From Nonomuraea sp. NEAU-A123 (GTDB lineage Bacteria > Actinomycetota > Actinomycetes > Streptosporangiales > Streptosporangiaceae): 64,000 bases of DNA. Shown piece after piece: positions 1 to 7,871 of the stretch; positions within the stretch are counted from its first letter, which is position 1; every line of letters starts with the position of its first letter. The translations under genes were made by a program, and so were the position numbers. The stretch covers positions 186,001 to 250,000 of the forward strand of contig NZ_JAHFZZ010000013.1 in the NCBI RefSeq assembly GCF_018603905.1, given 5' to 3'. Below the pieces are notes generated by a model that did not search any database, was not told where the DNA came from, and worked only from the letters and a program-made list of their open reading frames with translations.

Positions 1-157
1 CGCGTAGTCCCTCCGTGGCGGTGAAGCCGGGATCGACGTCGAAGTCGGCCGCGTGTGCGCGCACCCAGGCGGTCAGGCCTTCGACGTCGGACAGGCGGTC
101 GATCAATCCGGACCGCTCCGCCCTGATCGTGCTGACGAAATCGAGGGTCAGGGACAT
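1..157 (-). CDS. CGNR/ABATE-type zinc-finger protein, N-terminal fragment (cut by window edge)
   Basis: The minus strand reads in from an ATG at 157 and stays open to the window edge, giving about 52 residues that begin MSLTLDFVSTIRAERSG. The LDFVsT motif near the N-terminus is the hallmark of the ABATE domain found at the front of CGNR zinc-finger proteins, which are presumed DNA-binding regulators in actinomycetes. A GAGGAG-like ribosome site sits just before the ATG. The C-terminal CGNR zinc-finger motif would lie outside the window, so the family call rests on the N-terminus alone. Confidence 0.6.
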   Translation of the reverse strand, partial: MSLTLDFVSTIRAERSGLIDRLSDVEGLTAWVRAHAADFDVDPGFTATEGLR

Positions 158-279
158 CTCCTCAATCTAACGCCCGCAGGCACTGTCAGCCGTGAGAGTC
201 TCGGGGTAGGGCGAATTCGCCGCCAACTCCCCGCCCGGTCCCGTGAGCCGCGGGCCTGGGCTCGCACCTGGAAATGGGT

Positions 280-316
280 GCGCCGCCGGGCCCCTTTTCG
301 AGGGGCCCGGCGGCGC
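280..316 (-). terminator. Strong hairpin terminator downstream of the I36-like gene
   Basis: A perfect 15-bp inverted repeat (280-294 with 302-316, 7-nt loop) made almost only of G and C lies 70 bases past the stop of the 389-748 gene. There is no long T run, which is normal for actinomycete hairpin terminators. Confidence 0.75.
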
Positions 317-388
317 GGTCTTAGGCGACGGAGACGCTACCGCCCGCGATGCCCGCCTACCGAAGTGGCGGACGGGCGGACGGAACTA

Positions 389-748
389 CTACTCCCATTG
401 GCAGGGACCCCGCTTGGCGGAGAGAGCGTCGAAGCCGAAGTCTGCCACCGTCTCGTTGCGCGCGACCTCCCGGCGCCCGTCGCCCTGGTAGCCCGGCGCG
501 TTGTAGAAACACCAGGGTTCCGGGGTCTGGTTCTGTGCACTGCGCACGGGCGGGACGATGTAGGGCGTATCGTCCCACAGCAGCCTTAGATCGCCCTGGC
601 CGCCCGGCTCGGTCCAGGTGCAGACCGCTTGGACCCGGGGGCACGGGTAGGACTCGGCCGCGTGCGCGGTGGTGGTCGGCAGCGCGAGCCCGGTGGCGGA
701 CGCCAGGACGGCCACGACCACCGCCGTGCGGCGGGAGAGGTCCTTCAT
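389..748 (-). CDS. Small secreted protein, peptidase-inhibitor family I36-like
   Basis: The product is 119 residues. A Sec signal peptide (MKDLSRR, hydrophobic core, AHA-A cleavage site at about residue 30) precedes a mature domain of about 90 residues with four cysteines and the pattern W-C-F-Y-N-x-P-G-Y-Q-G, typical of the beta/gamma-crystallin-like peptidase inhibitor I36 family and its many small Streptomyces relatives. It should be exported and act outside the cell. The start has an AAGGAG site five bases upstream. A long G+C hairpin follows the gene, so it looks monocistronic. The inhibitor function is inferred from the family; the target protease is unknown. Confidence 0.7.
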   Translation of the reverse strand: MKDLSRRTAVVVAVLASATGLALPTTTAHAAESYPCPRVQAVCTWTEPGGQGDLRLLWDDTPYIVPPVRSAQNQTPEPWCFYNAPGYQGDGRREVARNETVADFGFDALSAKRGPCQWE

Positions 749-777
749 GACTACTCCTTGTTCTCGGGGAGTCTGCG

Positions 778-825
778 GATGACAGACACTTAGTAGCTAA
801 CAGTGAGTAGTCATTTGATGACAGA
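778..825. promoter_or_regulatory. Paired 9-bp direct repeats upstream of the I36-like gene
   Basis: GATGACAGA occurs twice (778-786 and 817-825), 39 bp apart, in an unusually AT-rich stretch just upstream of the 389-748 start. The spacing of nearly four helical turns suits a two-site regulator. This is an inference from position and repetition only. Confidence 0.3.
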
Positions 826-866
826 AAGTAAACAAGCATGTAGCTTCCCAGACACCTCGCGTAGCG

Positions 867-1067
867 CACCCCCGGCCTGTACGAGGCGATGATCACGCCG
901 CTCTTCATGACCTTGGTGTCGACCAGATCGAACGACGCCTTGAAGTCCTTGAGCGGCGTCGTCACGCTGTCGGCGCCTTCCAGGACCGGGTGGATCCAGA
1001 ACCGGACCTCGTCCAGCAGACCCGCCCTGATGAGCTGCGTGGTGACCGAGCCGAAGCCGTACTGCAG
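867..1067 (-). pseudogene. Remnant of a dihydrofolate-reductase-family (RibD C-terminal) gene
   Basis: The minus strand encodes about 67 residues that match the C-terminal half of RibD_C/dihydrofolate-reductase-family proteins: a GLLDEVRFWIHPVLEG segment, then FDLVDTKVMKSGVIIASYRP, which is the usual end of these proteins. The N-terminal NADPH-binding half is absent and no stop follows the expected C-terminus, because the frame runs on into non-homologous sequence. The fragment begins directly after the stop codon of the gene ending at 1074 and is in the same frame. It is read as a decayed gene, not a functional enzyme. Confidence 0.6.
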
Positions 1068-1073
1068 TGCGGA

Positions 1074-1907
1074 TCACCGCGTCAGTTCCTGCAGCTGCCA
1101 GCCCCACCTGATTCCGCCGAAGATGTTGACGACATCCTTCCCGGCCGCATTCTTGGTCCCGGTGTCCTGCACGAGGAACGCCTCTGCCATGAATCGCACA
1201 TCGGGTTCGGGTCCCCCGAGCCCGACCGAGGGCGCGTCGTAGAAACTGAAGACCTTCTCGCCGTTGACCGAGGTGAGTCCCCCGGCGAGATAGAACGGGT
1301 TGGCCCGCCAGAGGTTGTCGAGAGCGGGGCCCACCGACTTGACGACCTGGATCCAGAGCAGATTGTCATTGGCGGCGGGATCTCCCTTGCGAGAGTCCGG
1401 GCGGTAGACGACATGCAGGTCGGCCCCGCAGTCCAGGCCGGGCACGTTTCCCGACGGCTTGCTGACGTACACGCTGTGCGACTGGACATGGAACTCGTTC
1501 CGGCCCCGGAAACCACCCACGTACTTGAACGAGTAGTGGGCCCCGAACGCCTCGGCGAGATTCTGCTTGAACCCGATGGCCGGATCGGCCGGAACATCCT
1601 CGTAGACCAGATACGGGTTATCGCCCGACTGGCTGAACGGGAGCAGGGCGACCCGGTACGACTTTCCGTTGTACTCGAAGTCCTTGGACGTGACGTGCCC
1701 GCCGACCGTGGACCCCTGATACCACCCGTGCGGCCGGCTGGACCGGTAATCCAGCACGAGGTGTGCGGCTGTCTCCGAGAACCGGGTCCGGGATACGGCT
1801 GCGGCGGACATCGGCCCGGCGACGAGCGCGGACAGGCCGAGGAGGCTTCCTCCTTGCAGCAGAGACCTTCGTGTTACGCGTGGGTCTGTGACATGGATTG
1901 GACGCAT
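1074..1907 (-). CDS. Tat-exported protein of unknown family (paralogue of the 1961-2686 product)
   Basis: From the ATG at 1907 (GAGG site 8 bases upstream) the product is 277 residues. The N-terminus carries a twin-arginine signal, TRRSLLQGG, followed by a hydrophobic run and an AAA-type cleavage site. The mature part aligns along its whole length with the upstream neighbour. Shared landmarks are HGW near the start, GGHxxxKDFxYN, SYRxxLLPFxQxGD, YEDVPADPAI, GGFRG, and F-M-A-E-A-F-L-V and N-I-F-G-G-I near the end. A GTG at 1964 overlaps the upstream stop as GTGA and is an alternative start that would lengthen the signal region by 19 residues. I do not recognise the family; the role is unknown. 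Confidence 0.7.
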   Translation of the reverse strand: MRPIHVTDPRVTRRSLLQGGSLLGLSALVAGPMSAAAVSRTRFSETAAHLVLDYRSSRPHGWYQGSTVGGHVTSKDFEYNGKSYRVALLPFSQSGDNPYLVYEDVPADPAIGFKQNLAEAFGAHYSFKYVGGFRGRNEFHVQSHSVYVSKPSGNVPGLDCGADLHVVYRPDSRKGDPAANDNLLWIQVVKSVGPALDNLWRANPFYLAGGLTSVNGEKVFSFYDAPSVGLGGPEPDVRFMAEAFLVQDTGTKNAAGKDVVNIFGGIRWGWQLQELTR

Positions 1908-1960
1908 AAGATTGATCAACCTCGAAATCGTCGTGGCCGGTTTACGCGCTGGGTGCCGTT

Positions 1961-2686
1961 TCACGGCCTTCTTTCCTGCACCTGCCAGCCGTATTTGATG
2001 CCGCCGAAGATATTGACGACGGCCTTCCCGCCCGCGCCCCTGGTCCCGGTGTCCCGCACGAGGAATGCTTCGGCCATGAACTGGACGTCCGACAGGACGG
2101 ACGCCATATCGGGCAGGACGCCGCAGGTGAAATTGAACACCTGGTCGCCGTAGACCGAGGTACGCCCCCCATATTTATAGAAGGGGTTGGGCCGTCCGAT
2201 GTTGTCGACCTGACTCTCGGACGATCCGGTGGTCCCGATCCGCCTGACGACCTGGATCCATCGCAGGGTGCCCTGGCGGAGGTCCGGGTCGCAGGCGATG
2301 TACAGATCGGCACCGTAGCTCAGGTCGGGCGAGCCGTCCTGGTCGGCGTACACGCTGTACGACTGGACCTCGAACTCGTGCCCGCCGCGGAAACCGCCCG
2401 CATAGTTGAACGAGTAGTAGGTGCCGAACGCCTTGGCGAGGGTCCGCTTGAAATCGATGGCCGGGTCGGCCGGAACATCCTCGTAAATCGGATGGGGGGA
2501 ATCACCCGTCTGGCCGAACGGAAGCAGGCTGATCCGGTAGGACTTTTCGTTGTACGCGAAGTCCTTGGCCGCGGTGTGCCCGCCGAGGGTCGCGCCGACC
2601 TCCTGCCCCGGCTTCGCCGGCCAGCCGTGGGGCTGGCTTTTCTGGTAATTCAGAATGAGATGCTTTGGGTCCGCTGCTTTCTGCAT
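1961..2686 (-). CDS. Cytosolic paralogue of the Tat-exported unknown protein
   Basis: The product is 241 residues starting MQKAADPKHL, with a GAGGAA site 8 bases before the ATG. It has the same landmarks as the downstream paralogue (HGW, GGHTAAKDFAYN, SYRISLLPFGQTGD, YEDVPADPAI, GGFRGG, F-M-A-E-A-F-L-V, N-I-F-G-G-I) but no signal peptide or membrane segment. The open frame continues upstream, but those codons overlap the preceding hydrolase gene and do not look like protein. It lies 29 bases after the stop of the secreted hydrolase, so it is probably co-transcribed. Function unknown; a tandem duplication with split localisation is the clearest statement possible. Confidence 0.7.
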   Translation of the reverse strand: MQKAADPKHLILNYQKSQPHGWPAKPGQEVGATLGGHTAAKDFAYNEKSYRISLLPFGQTGDSPHPIYEDVPADPAIDFKRTLAKAFGTYYSFNYAGGFRGGHEFEVQSYSVYADQDGSPDLSYGADLYIACDPDLRQGTLRWIQVVRRIGTTGSSESQVDNIGRPNPFYKYGGRTSVYGDQVFNFTCGVLPDMASVLSDVQFMAEAFLVRDTGTRGAGGKAVVNIFGGIKYGWQVQERRP

Positions 2687-2715
2687 GAAGATTCCTCTCG
2701 ATGTGGGTAAAAGTT

Positions 2716-4230
2716 CTACGGCGTCGCGGCGCCGTCGCAGCCCTTGGCGATTCGGCCCGTGGTGAAGTACGACACCAGGCCGGCGGGGCACTCCCGCAGA
2801 ACGGACCCGTGCATGTCGTCCTTGACGGTGAACACCTTGCCGCCGATGGCCGACCGCATCTGCGTCGTCCACTCGTACGGGGAAATGGCTTCGTAGCGGT
2901 GTCCGGACAGCACCAGCGAACCTGCGGTGCGGTGCACCCGCACCTTTTGCGCCGGGAGCGGCCAGCCGGCGCAGCCGGCGGAGAAGCGGCCGGCCCTGCC
3001 GGTCACCGGGTTCTGCTCAAGGCGCCGCTGGTACGCGGTCCAGGCCTTGGAGAAGCCGAGGCGGCTGGGGTCCTCGTTGCAGAAGACCACTTGGCTCGTT
3101 GTCATGTTGAGCTGCTCGGGAGCGTCGGCCGGCGGCGGCTGCTGCGGACCTCCGCTGAGGAATTCCTTGACGGTGGGCGGGGCGGTGGTGCCGGTGTCCT
3201 CGCGCAGTTCCTTGAGCGCCTTGGCGGCTCGCGGCCAGCCCAGTGAGCCCTGGGAGGCCAGCATGGCGACCAGCCCGCCATCGGCGGGTATCGCCACGTC
3301 GGTGTACCGCTTCGGGGTCTCGTCGTAGGCGCGGCCGAGCGCCAGAATCGCGGTCCGCACCTTCTTCGCGGTGGTACCGAAGCCGTAGGTGTCGTGGTGC
3401 CGCGCGATCCAGGCCGCCATGCGGGAGAAATCGCGCTCGGCCGCCGCGGCGCGGCCGTCCTCGAAATCGTCCAGCCGGAACCGCGGCAGCGCCACGCTGT
3501 CCAGGAACATGCGGCCCACGTTGCCGGGGAAGGTACTGCGGTACACCGCACCGAGCCAGGTGCCCCAGGACACGCCGAAGAAGTCAAGCTTCCGCTCACC
3601 CAGCGCCGCCCGTACCCGATCAAGGTCGCGCGCCATGTTCACGGTGGTGAGCCGGCCGAGGAAGCCGGGATCGGAGCGCCCGCAGGCTTTGTTCGTGGCC
3701 ACTTCGCTGTCATAGATGCTCTTGGCCGCCTCCTTGGTCAGCGGGCCCGGTGCCGGGGGCTTTCCGCCGGGGGGCGGACAGTTGACCTTGGTGCTGAAGC
3801 CGACTCCGCGAGGATCGATGCCGATCAGGTCGTACCGGTCGTTGAGCTGTGCGTTCGTCGCGTTCATCAGGATGATCTCGATGGGCATGACGTACCCGCT
3901 GCCACCTGGCCCGCCCGGGTTGAGCGCCAGGCTGCCCAGTCGGTGCGCGCGATCCACGGCCTTGAGCCGGGTGATCGCGATGGTGATCTGCCGGCCGCGC
4001 GGCTTGCGGTAGTCCAGCGGAACGCTGACCTTTCCACACTCCATACGGCTCAGCAGGACGCGGAACTTCGGTATCTGTGCGTCGGAGAAGCCGCGGGCCC
4101 GGATCACCTCGTCGGAGTAGGCGGGGCAGGAGCCCCACTTGACCGCCGGCTGGGACTGTCCTGCCGCGTTGGGCGTACCTGCGAGCAGGAACGCCAGCGC
4201 TATGGCGGCGGCTGTCGGAACTGGGAACAT
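2716..4230 (-). CDS. Secreted alpha/beta hydrolase, tripeptidyl-aminopeptidase (TAP)-like
   Basis: The product is 504 residues. An N-terminal signal peptide (about residues 1-24) precedes a TAP/S33-type alpha/beta hydrolase: an oxyanion-region N-P-G-G-P-G-G-S-G near residue 105, D-P-R-G-V-G-F-S, and the nucleophile elbow GVSWGT near residue 220. The C-terminal TAP domain contains the histidine in DDMHGSV. Family members cleave N-terminal tripeptides or hydrolyse esters outside the cell. The usual G-x-x-D-x-x-T-P acid motif is degenerate here (SGHRYEAISP), so the acid may be Glu or displaced. The gene starts 30 bases after the MacB-type permease and probably belongs to that operon. Confidence 0.85.
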   Translation of the reverse strand: MFPVPTAAAIALAFLLAGTPNAAGQSQPAVKWGSCPAYSDEVIRARGFSDAQIPKFRVLLSRMECGKVSVPLDYRKPRGRQITIAITRLKAVDRAHRLGSLALNPGGPGGSGYVMPIEIILMNATNAQLNDRYDLIGIDPRGVGFSTKVNCPPPGGKPPAPGPLTKEAAKSIYDSEVATNKACGRSDPGFLGRLTTVNMARDLDRVRAALGERKLDFFGVSWGTWLGAVYRSTFPGNVGRMFLDSVALPRFRLDDFEDGRAAAAERDFSRMAAWIARHHDTYGFGTTAKKVRTAILALGRAYDETPKRYTDVAIPADGGLVAMLASQGSLGWPRAAKALKELREDTGTTAPPTVKEFLSGGPQQPPPADAPEQLNMTTSQVVFCNEDPSRLGFSKAWTAYQRRLEQNPVTGRAGRFSAGCAGWPLPAQKVRVHRTAGSLVLSGHRYEAISPYEWTTQMRSAIGGKVFTVKDDMHGSVLRECPAGLVSYFTTGRIAKGCDGAATP

Positions 4231-4260
4231 GGATATGCCTCACTTTTCGTCATGTGGAAC

Positions 4261-5457
4261 TCAGGTGGTGGCCAGGGCGATCGTCGGGGACAGGCGGGCG
4301 GCGCGCATGGCGGGATAGAGGCCGGCGATCGTGCCGATGACGAGCGTGGCGCCGACCGCCCCGCCGATCGCCCACGGCGGCACGACGGGTGGCCAGCCCC
4401 GCGACACCGCGTAGCCGGCCGTGGCCAGGGCGCCCAGCACCGACCCGACGACGCCGCCGAGCGCGGAGAGCAGCAGGGACTCCGACAGGAACTGGATGCG
4501 CACCTGCCCCCGGGTGGCTCCCAGGGAGCGCCGCAGACCGATCTCCTTGCGCCGTTCCAGCACCGAGATCACCATCGTGTTCGCCACGCCGACCCCGCCG
4601 ACGAGCAGTGCCACCGCGCCGAGCCCGAGCAGCAGGTTGGTGAACGCGTCCGCGGCGGCGGCCCGCGCCGCCAGCGCGTCCGATGGTCTGCTGACCTCGA
4701 CCTGCTCCGGGTTCTCCGGGTTGACGGTACGCGGCAGTACCGCCCTGACGGCCTCCACTGCCTCCTCGCCCGAACGCTCGTAGATCGTCGTGGGGTGCCC
4801 GTCGAAACCCAGGTACGTCTCTGCGGCGGGGAACCCGAGGAGCACCGAGCGTTCGATCTCCGGGGCGAGCGGCATCGGCCCCAGGATGCCGATGACGGTG
4901 AACCACTGGTTGCCCATCCACGCCCGCACGCCGATCCTGCCGAGGCCGAGGCGTTTGGCGGCCTCCGAGCCGAGCACGACCGCGGGGGCCCGTTCGGTGG
5001 CGGCGTTCAGCCATACCCCTTTGGTGACGCCGCCCTCCAGCGTGGTCAGCAGCTCGGTGCTCGCCGCCTGGACGGAGATGCCGCCGGTCACGGCCTCAGG
5101 GATGTAGTCGGTACGCCGTACGGTGGTATCGATCGTTCCGGTGGCCGAGGCCGTGTTGACGGGACCGATGCGCTTGACCACGCTGAGCGCCGAGGTGGGC
5201 AGCTTGGCCTTGTCGCCGAACAGGGTACGGCCGGGCGAGACGGTGAGCAGGTTCGTACCGAGCCGGTCGAGCTGGCGCAGCAGCTGCTCCCGTGACGAGG
5301 ACGAGATGCCGATCACCGCGATCATGGTGGCGATGCCGATGGCGATGCCGAGCGCGGACAGGATGACCCGGGTGGGGCGGGCCTGTAGCCCGGCCGCCCC
5401 GACCCGCAGCACGTCGACGGCGCTGAGCCTGGCAGGTGACAGTCTCGCGCGCGTCAT
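4261..5457 (-). CDS. MacB/FtsX-type ABC transporter permease
   Basis: The product is 398 residues with the standard MacB layout: one transmembrane helix near residues 25-45, a large extracytoplasmic domain, and three C-terminal helices with the conserved VANTMVISVLERRKEIGLRR-type segment and S-L-G-A-T-R-G-Q. The ATG at 5457 has an AAGGGAG site and overlaps the stop of the ATPase gene as ATGA, which fixes the start; the open frame upstream is shadow. With the ATPase and HlyD-like adaptor it should form an exporter of the macrolide/peptide/lipoprotein type. Substrate unknown. Confidence 0.9.
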   Translation of the reverse strand: MTRARLSPARLSAVDVLRVGAAGLQARPTRVILSALGIAIGIATMIAVIGISSSSREQLLRQLDRLGTNLLTVSPGRTLFGDKAKLPTSALSVVKRIGPVNTASATGTIDTTVRRTDYIPEAVTGGISVQAASTELLTTLEGGVTKGVWLNAATERAPAVVLGSEAAKRLGLGRIGVRAWMGNQWFTVIGILGPMPLAPEIERSVLLGFPAAETYLGFDGHPTTIYERSGEEAVEAVRAVLPRTVNPENPEQVEVSRPSDALAARAAAADAFTNLLLGLGAVALLVGGVGVANTMVISVLERRKEIGLRRSLGATRGQVRIQFLSESLLLSALGGVVGSVLGALATAGYAVSRGWPPVVPPWAIGGAVGATLVIGTIAGLYPAMRAARLSPTIALATT

Positions 5458-6188
5458 GGGCGGGCTCCCTTCGCGATCTCCGCAGGAGGGTGGCGGATGT
5501 CGCCGGGGCCGTCGTCGGCGATGATCTGGCCGTCGCGTACCCGGACCCGCCGCGGGCACCACTCGGCGATCTCGGTGTCATGGGTGATGATCGCGATCGT
5601 GGTCCCGGCGGCGTGCAGGTCGCTCAGCACGCGCAGCACCTCGGCCCCCGAGTGCGAGTCGAGGTTGCCGGTCGGCTCGTCGGCCAGCAGCAGCGGCGGA
5701 TCACCCACCACGGCCCGGGCAACCGCGACCCGCTGCTGCTCGCCGCCCGACATCTGGTTCGGCTTGTGCCCCAGCCGGTGGCCCAGTCCGACCCGGGTCA
5801 GGGCGGCCTCGGCCCGCTCGCGGCGCTCGCGCAGCGCGGTGCCGGTGTAGAGCAGGCCGTCGGCCACGTTGTCCAGCGCGCTCACGCCGACGGCCAGATG
5901 GAACTGCTGGAACACGAATCCCAGGTGGCGGGCGCGCAGCGCCGACAGCTCCCGGTCCGACAGTTCGGCCACGTCGTAGCCGGCGATGCGCACGGTCCCT
6001 GCCGTCGGCCGGTCCAGAGTTCCGATCAGCTGGAGCATGGTCGACTTACCGGAGCCGGAGGGGCCGACGATGGCCAGCAGCTCGCCGTACTCGACCGTCA
6101 GGTCCACACCGCGAAGCGCCTCGACCTGTCCTCCGTAGACCTTGGTCACGCCCTGCAGTTCGACGATGCACATCTCGCGAAAGCTCAT
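5454..6188 (-). CDS. MacB/LolD-type ABC transporter ATP-binding protein
   Basis: The product is 244 residues. Walker A is GPSGSGKST (about residue 44), the Q-loop sits in F-V-F-Q-Q-F-H, the signature is MSGGEQQR, Walker B is L-L-L-A-D-E-P-T-G-N-L-D, and the switch histidine is in IITHD. The E-P-T-G-N-L-D form is typical of the LolD/MacB/FtsE group. Its ATG overlaps the adaptor stop as ATGA and its own stop overlaps the permease ATG the same way, so the three products are translationally coupled and should be made in fixed ratio. It powers the 4261-5457 permease. Confidence 0.93.
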   Translation of the reverse strand: MSFREMCIVELQGVTKVYGGQVEALRGVDLTVEYGELLAIVGPSGSGKSTMLQLIGTLDRPTAGTVRIAGYDVAELSDRELSALRARHLGFVFQQFHLAVGVSALDNVADGLLYTGTALRERRERAEAALTRVGLGHRLGHKPNQMSGGEQQRVAVARAVVGDPPLLLADEPTGNLDSHSGAEVLRVLSDLHAAGTTIAIITHDTEIAEWCPRRVRVRDGQIIADDGPGDIRHPPAEIAKGARP

Positions 6189-7249
6189 GGGGCGGGCACC
6201 CCTACCTTCATGCCCTCCGCGAGGCCCGTACCGCTGATCTCCACCTTGCCGCTGCCGAACGCGCCGACCTGCACCGGCACGATCCTGGTGGCGGAGCCTT
6301 CGACCACCTCGACGCCGAACCCGCCCTCGCGCAGTGCCAGCAGCGCCTCGACCGGCACGGCGAGCACGCCCTTGTGGCGTTCACTCTCCAGCTCGACGTC
6401 GACCGGGGCCTGATCCAGCTTGGTGCGTGGCGTCTTGTTCAGGGTGATATCGACATCGACGGTCGTCTCGCCGTTGTCCTGCCCCTGTCCAGACTGGGCG
6501 GACTTGGCGACCGTACCCACCGAGGTGATCTTCCCGGCGATCCGCTCGCCGCCCGGCAGCTTGACGCTGACCTTGGCACCCTTCCTGGCCAGCGCCTGGT
6601 AGTCGGTGTTGAGATCCACGTGGACCAGCCGCCGGATGCCGCTGACCGTGAGCACCCCTTGACCCGGGCCGGTACGCCCGCCGACCTCGACCTTCGCTGC
6701 GGTCACCCGGACCGCGGCGGGCACGAACACGACCTGCGCCGCGTCCACCCGCCCCGTCCTCTGCAGACCTACGTCGTCCTGCCACTGCCTGACGGCCAGG
6801 TAGGTCGCGTAGCTGAAGCTCTCGTTCACGGTCAGGTAGTCGCCGTAGCCGAGCGCCTTCAGATTGCGCTCCAGCTGCTCGACGTCCGGGCCGTCGCTAA
6901 CGCCCTGCTCCAGCTGCCGGTAGAGGGGCAGCTTGCCATACATCAGGACGAGCGGCTTCCGGTCGATCTTGAGCAGCGGGTGGCCGCGGCGGATCACTGT
7001 GCCCTCCGCGGCCACCCACGTCACCGTGCCCGCGGCACCGCTCGTCAGGAGGCGCTCACCGGAGTAGGTGAGCGCCCCGTCCACGGTCTTCGTGTCCACC
7101 AGGTCCTGCCTGGCGATTGCCGCGGTGGCCGGGACCGTGACCTTGCTCGGCGAGGCCGTGCCGGTGCCGCCACCGTCGAGCAGGGCCAACACCGCCCAGG
7201 CCGCCGCCGCGAGGAGGGCGGCGCCGCTGAACGCGAGGCCCTTCTTCAC
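6185..7249 (-). CDS. HlyD-like periplasmic adaptor with peptidoglycan-binding domain
   Basis: The product is 354 residues from a GTG at 7249, which overlaps the lipoprotein stop as GTGA. A single N-terminal membrane anchor (VKKGLAFSGAALL...) is followed by a split lipoyl/beta-barrel adaptor fold. Inserted near residues 90-150 is a PG_binding_1 motif (GPDVEQLERNLKALGYG and A-V-R-Q-W-Q-D). This is the usual actinobacterial partner of MacB-type ABC pairs, linking the permease to the cell wall in a bacterium without an outer membrane. The long open frame upstream of 7249 overlaps the lipoprotein gene and is not coding. Confidence 0.88.
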   Translation of the reverse strand: MKKGLAFSGAALLAAAAWAVLALLDGGGTGTASPSKVTVPATAAIARQDLVDTKTVDGALTYSGERLLTSGAAGTVTWVAAEGTVIRRGHPLLKIDRKPLVLMYGKLPLYRQLEQGVSDGPDVEQLERNLKALGYGDYLTVNESFSYATYLAVRQWQDDVGLQRTGRVDAAQVVFVPAAVRVTAAKVEVGGRTGPGQGVLTVSGIRRLVHVDLNTDYQALARKGAKVSVKLPGGERIAGKITSVGTVAKSAQSGQGQDNGETTVDVDITLNKTPRTKLDQAPVDVELESERHKGVLAVPVEALLALREGGFGVEVVEGSATRIVPVQVGAFGSGKVEISGTGLAEGMKVGVPAP

Positions 7250-7761
7250 CGCGGGAGCGGGAGGTCGCCGGCGAACTGCTTGCACGCCGTCTGTGCTTCC
7301 TTGACCTTCTCCTCCGGGGTTCCCTCCTTGATATTGATCTCGATCCGCCCGTCGGCGGCCGGGTCCGGCATGTCGATGCCGTGCTGGCGCATGCACTGGG
7401 CGAACTTGACCAACAGGTCCTGCTTCTGCGGATCGAGCCCCTTCCCCTTCTCGCCTACCGCGGCCTGCATGAACTGCTTGCACGCTTCCTGGGCCTTCTG
7501 CACTTTCTGCTCGTCTCCCGGGCGTTGCTGAATGGCGACCGGGCCGTTGGGCTCGGGGTCGGGCATGTCCACGCCGTGCTCGCGCATGCACTGGGCGAAC
7601 TTGAGCCCCGCCGCCCGCCTGTCGGTGGACGCCGAGGCCGACGCCGCGGGACTGGTTGTGCTGCCGCTCGCGCTGGCGACGTCCCCCTCCCCGGCCTTCG
7701 CGCCACACGCTGTGAGGGCCAGGGCCAGTACGGGTACGGCTAGCAGCAGACGGATGCTCAT
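7246..7761 (-). CDS. Lipoprotein with an internally duplicated cysteine-pair module
   Basis: The product is 171 residues starting MSIRLLLAV with an AAGGAGAGAT ribosome site. The lipobox is LTAC with the modified Cys at about residue 19, followed by a Ser/Ala/Thr-rich linker. Two repeats follow, each with K-F-A-Q-C-M-R-x-H-G-x-D-M-P-D-P and ending E-A-C-K-Q-F or T-A-C-K-Q-F, so each module has two Cys about 35-40 residues apart. Such lipoproteins commonly precede HlyD/MacB genes in actinomycetes; their function is not established. A disulfide-closed helical sensor or chaperone for the exporter is conceivable. First gene of the 7761-to-1074 transcription unit. Confidence 0.82.
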   Translation of the reverse strand: MSIRLLLAVPVLALALTACGAKAGEGDVASASGSTTSPAASASASTDRRAAGLKFAQCMREHGVDMPDPEPNGPVAIQQRPGDEQKVQKAQEACKQFMQAAVGEKGKGLDPQKQDLLVKFAQCMRQHGIDMPDPAADGRIEINIKEGTPEEKVKEAQTACKQFAGDLPLPR

Positions 7762-7871
7762 ATCTCTCCTTGTTGGGTGGTTTTTGGGCATGAGGTATCC
7801 ACCGGCCGCGCGGTTGGCGGGGCCGGCAGGTGCAGGATGAGGTGAGTGACGCGGAGCCCGGTGGACCCGAT

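Noticed and set aside
357..965. Minus-strand open frame of 202 codons covering the I36-like gene
   Set aside because: Only its first 33 codons look like protein (the reductase relic). The rest is the alternative frame of the secreted I36-like gene.
990..2153. Long plus-strand open frame opposite the two unknown paralogues
   Set aside because: It is the complement of two well-supported paralogous genes; its residues show no family pattern and shift with the codon bias of the real strand.
3394..5295. 633-codon plus-strand open frame
   Set aside because: It is antisense to the TAP hydrolase and MacB permease; the composition is that of a GC-rich shadow (Arg, Gly, Asp).
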